The notes under the pieces: generated by a model | The model's database searches: none | Seen by the model: the letters and a program-made list of their open reading frames with translations, nothing else | What the model was told of the DNA's origin: nothing | Part shown: positions 62,532 through 64,000 of the stretch, piece by piece | How the letters are laid out: each line of letters begins with the position of its first letter | Position numbering within the stretch: position 1 is the stretch's first letter | Position numbers and translations under genes: made by a program | Assembly: GCA_034231615.1 (NCBI GenBank) | Contig: CM067306.1 | Span: 45,142,094 to 45,206,093, forward strand | Length of the DNA stretch: 64,000 nucleotides | Direction of reading: 5' to 3' | Source of the DNA: Meghimatium bilineatum | Taxonomy: Eukaryota; Mollusca; Gastropoda; Stylommatophora; Philomycidae

Positions 62532-64000
62532 TTGAGTGTATTCTGGCCCATTACACATGATTTCGTTGTATTGCATCTTAATACTGCAGAACACTGGCGT
62601 ATTAAACACGAATTGGGTGTATTGCAGTTTAGTACGCCAAAACTCGTTGTATTCTGGCATATTACTCACAAATTGGGTGTACTGAAGCTTACTACACTAG
62701 AATTGAGTGTATTCTGGCCTATTGCACATGATTTCGTTGTACTGCAGCTTAATACGTCAGAACACTGGCGTATTACACAAGAATTGAGTGTATTGCAGTT
62801 TAGTACGACAAAACTCGTTGTATTCTGGGATATTACTCACAAATTCATTGTACTGAAGCTTACTACAATAGAATTGAGTATATTCTGGCCTATAACACAT
62901 GATTTCGTTGTATTACATCTTAATACTGCAGATCACTGGCGTATTAAACACGAATTGGGTGTATTGCAGTTTAGTATGCCAAAATTTTTGTATTCTGGGA
63001 TATTACTCACATATTCATTGTACTGAAGCTTACTACACTAGAATTGAGTGTATTCTGGCCTATTACTCATGATTTCGTTGTAGTGCAGCTTAATGCGTCA
63101 GAACACTGGCGTATCACATACGAATTGGGTGTATTGCAGTTTAGTACGCCACAACTGGTTGTATTCTGGCACATTACTCACAAATTCATTGTACTGAAGC
63201 TTACCACACTAGAATTGAGTGTATTCTGGTCCATTACACATGATTTCGTTGTATTGCAGCTTAATACTTCAGAACACTGGCGTATTAAACACGATTTGGG
63301 AGTATTGCAGTTTAGTACGCCAAAACTCGTTGTATTCTGGCATATTAATCACAAATTCATTGCATTGAAGCTTACTACACTAGAATTGAGTGTATACTGG
63401 CCTATTGCACATGATTTCGTTGTATTGCAGCTTAATACGTCAGAACACTGGCGTATCACATACGAATTGGTTGTATTGCAGTTTAGTACGCCACAACTGG
63501 TTGTATTCTGGCATATTACTCACAAATTCATTGTACTGAAGCTTACTACACTATAATTGAGTGTATTCTGGCCCATTACACATGATTTCGTTGTATTGCA
63601 CCTTAATACTGCAGAACACTGGCGTATTAAACACGAATTGGGTGTATTGCAGTTTAGTACGCCAAAACTCGTTGTATTCTGGCATATTACTCACAAATTG
63701 GGTGTACTGAAGCTTACTACACTAGAATTGAGTGTATTCTGGCCTATTGCACATGATTTCGTTGTAGTGCAGCTTAATACTTCAGAACTCTTGCGTATTA
63801 CACACAAATTGGGTGTATTGCAGTTTAGTATTCTAAAACTCGTTGTATTCTGGCATATTACTCACAAATTCATTGTACTGAAGCTTACTACACTAGAAGT
63901 GAGTGTATTCTGGCCCATTACACATGATTTCGTTGTATTGCACCTTAATACTGCAGAACACTGGCGTATTAAACACGAATTGGGTGTATTGCAGTTTAGT

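Larger units (their letters stand above)
1..64000 (+). repeat. 171-bp satellite array with higher-order repeats, filling the whole window
   Basis: The motif gtattgcagtttagtacgcc recurs every 171 bp from base 54 to base 63986, always on the + strand. Between the first A subunit (54) and the one at 63644 there are 372 monomers; two more complete ones follow, giving 374. No stretch of even 100 bases lies outside the repeat, and no inversion, transposon, poly-A tract or microsatellite interrupts it. Neighbouring monomers differ by several percent or more, whereas blocks several monomers apart are often nearly identical, which is the signature of higher-order repeat organisation. Known biology: arrays like this are typical of eukaryotic centromeric and heterochromatic satellites. 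The location in the chromosome and the organism are inference and stay open. Confidence 0.97.
53223..64000. repeat. Region 7: 12-, 9- and 6-monomer HORs
   Basis: There is no gene here. New variants confined to this section are ctaggattgagt (C), attgtacatgat (D), gtcaggacactgg (E), aagcttaatgcactag or aagcttaatgccctag (C) and actagaagtgagt (C); the last is also seen near 49705. They combine into HORs of 2052, 1539 and 1026 bp. The final 586 bases (63415-64000) match 59312-59897 at 4103 bp (24 monomers less 1 bp). The right edge is therefore a further repeat of the 9-monomer unit and not the end of the array. Confidence 0.85.

Noticed and set aside
48-63556. Dozens of + strand open frames of 60-544 codons as protein-coding genes
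   Set aside because: They are one repeated frame of a satellite with a length divisible by three. They start at TTG or GTG, restart after each stop-bearing monomer, share no regulatory context and are broken by frame-shifting deletions. No recognisable domain is present.
1-64000. Primate alpha satellite, because of the 171-bp period
   Set aside because: The monomer shows none of the alpha consensus that I know, has no proper CENP-B box, and has a 30-bp internal repeat that alpha satellite lacks. Only the length agrees.
1-64000. CRISPR array
   Set aside because: There are no unique spacers between conserved short repeats. The whole period is repeated sequence, and no cas genes are present.
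1-64000. Bacterial repeat-protein gene (adhesin or similar)
   Set aside because: Stops and frameshifts occur throughout 64 kb, starts lack ribosome-binding sites, and monomers are exchanged without regard to frame. HOR organisation on this scale is a eukaryotic satellite trait.
1-64000. Transposon remnants, telomere repeats, tRNA or rRNA genes
   Set aside because: I scanned for terminal repeats, poly-A tails, telomere-like hexamers and break points in the 171-bp phase. The phase is continuous apart from the 16 listed small deletions, leaving no room for an insertion.

Overview
This window is one uninterrupted tandem satellite array. I find no gene, RNA gene, transposable element, CRISPR array, origin or unique sequence. 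From base 54 the sequence is read as 374 complete head-to-tail monomers of 171 bp, all in the same orientation, with a 53-base partial monomer at the left edge and a 15-base one at the right edge. The array therefore continues beyond both ends. The monomer is about 37% G+C. Such an array, with monomers organised into higher-order repeats (HORs), fits a eukaryotic centromeric, pericentromeric or other heterochromatic satellite. I do not recognise the family and cannot name the organism. The 171-bp length matches primate alpha satellite, but the sequence does not.

Internal design: each monomer is six degenerate copies of an approximately 30-bp unit, called A to F here (A-D 30 bp each, E 27 bp, F 24 bp). 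A, C and E resemble each other, as do B, D and F. The monomer is best explained as three 60-bp A/B-type dimers, the last of which lost 9 bp at its E/F junction. All parts are multiples of three, so one + frame stays open across monomer borders and gives long stretches of a degenerate ten-residue repeat. These stretches start at TTG or GTG rather than ATG, are cut by many different stop mutations, and are shifted by 1- and 2-bp deletions. I treat them as by-products of the repeat, not genes.

Layout: 1-11346 holds the basic set of monomer classes with duplications displaced by 23, 26, 29 and 31 monomers. 11347-17744 is dominated by a 7-monomer HOR. 17745-22205 is a mixture re-using modules from the left. 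22206-30406 is a trimer (513 bp) and dimer (342 bp) region. 30407-41600 holds an approximately 3-kb duplication displaced by 44 monomers. 41601-53222 is marked by a variant cassette that is often spaced 12 monomers apart, and by an approximately 2.5-kb near-identical duplication. 53223-64000 contains 12-, 9- and 6-monomer repeats, including the most recent-looking event, a 1026-bp duplication in which I found one base difference.

Length book-keeping is exact: the repeat phase slips 22 bp across the window, and this is fully accounted for by 16 small deletions of five types, with no insertion seen. The array has apparently evolved by unequal exchange in whole-monomer steps plus point mutation. 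Classes used below are defined by the E/F/A/B variants and by the + frame translation, used only as a shorthand: class 1 (WHLNTADHW..PKI), 2 (LQLNASEHW..PQL), 3 (AYDSVVLQLYTSEHW), 4 (LHLNTAEHW followed by a TAG), 5 (AHDFVVLQLNTSEHWRITHK), 6 (AHDSVVLQLNTSEHWRITQE), 7 (VVVQLNTSELW) and 8 (RIKHDLGVLQFSSPKL).
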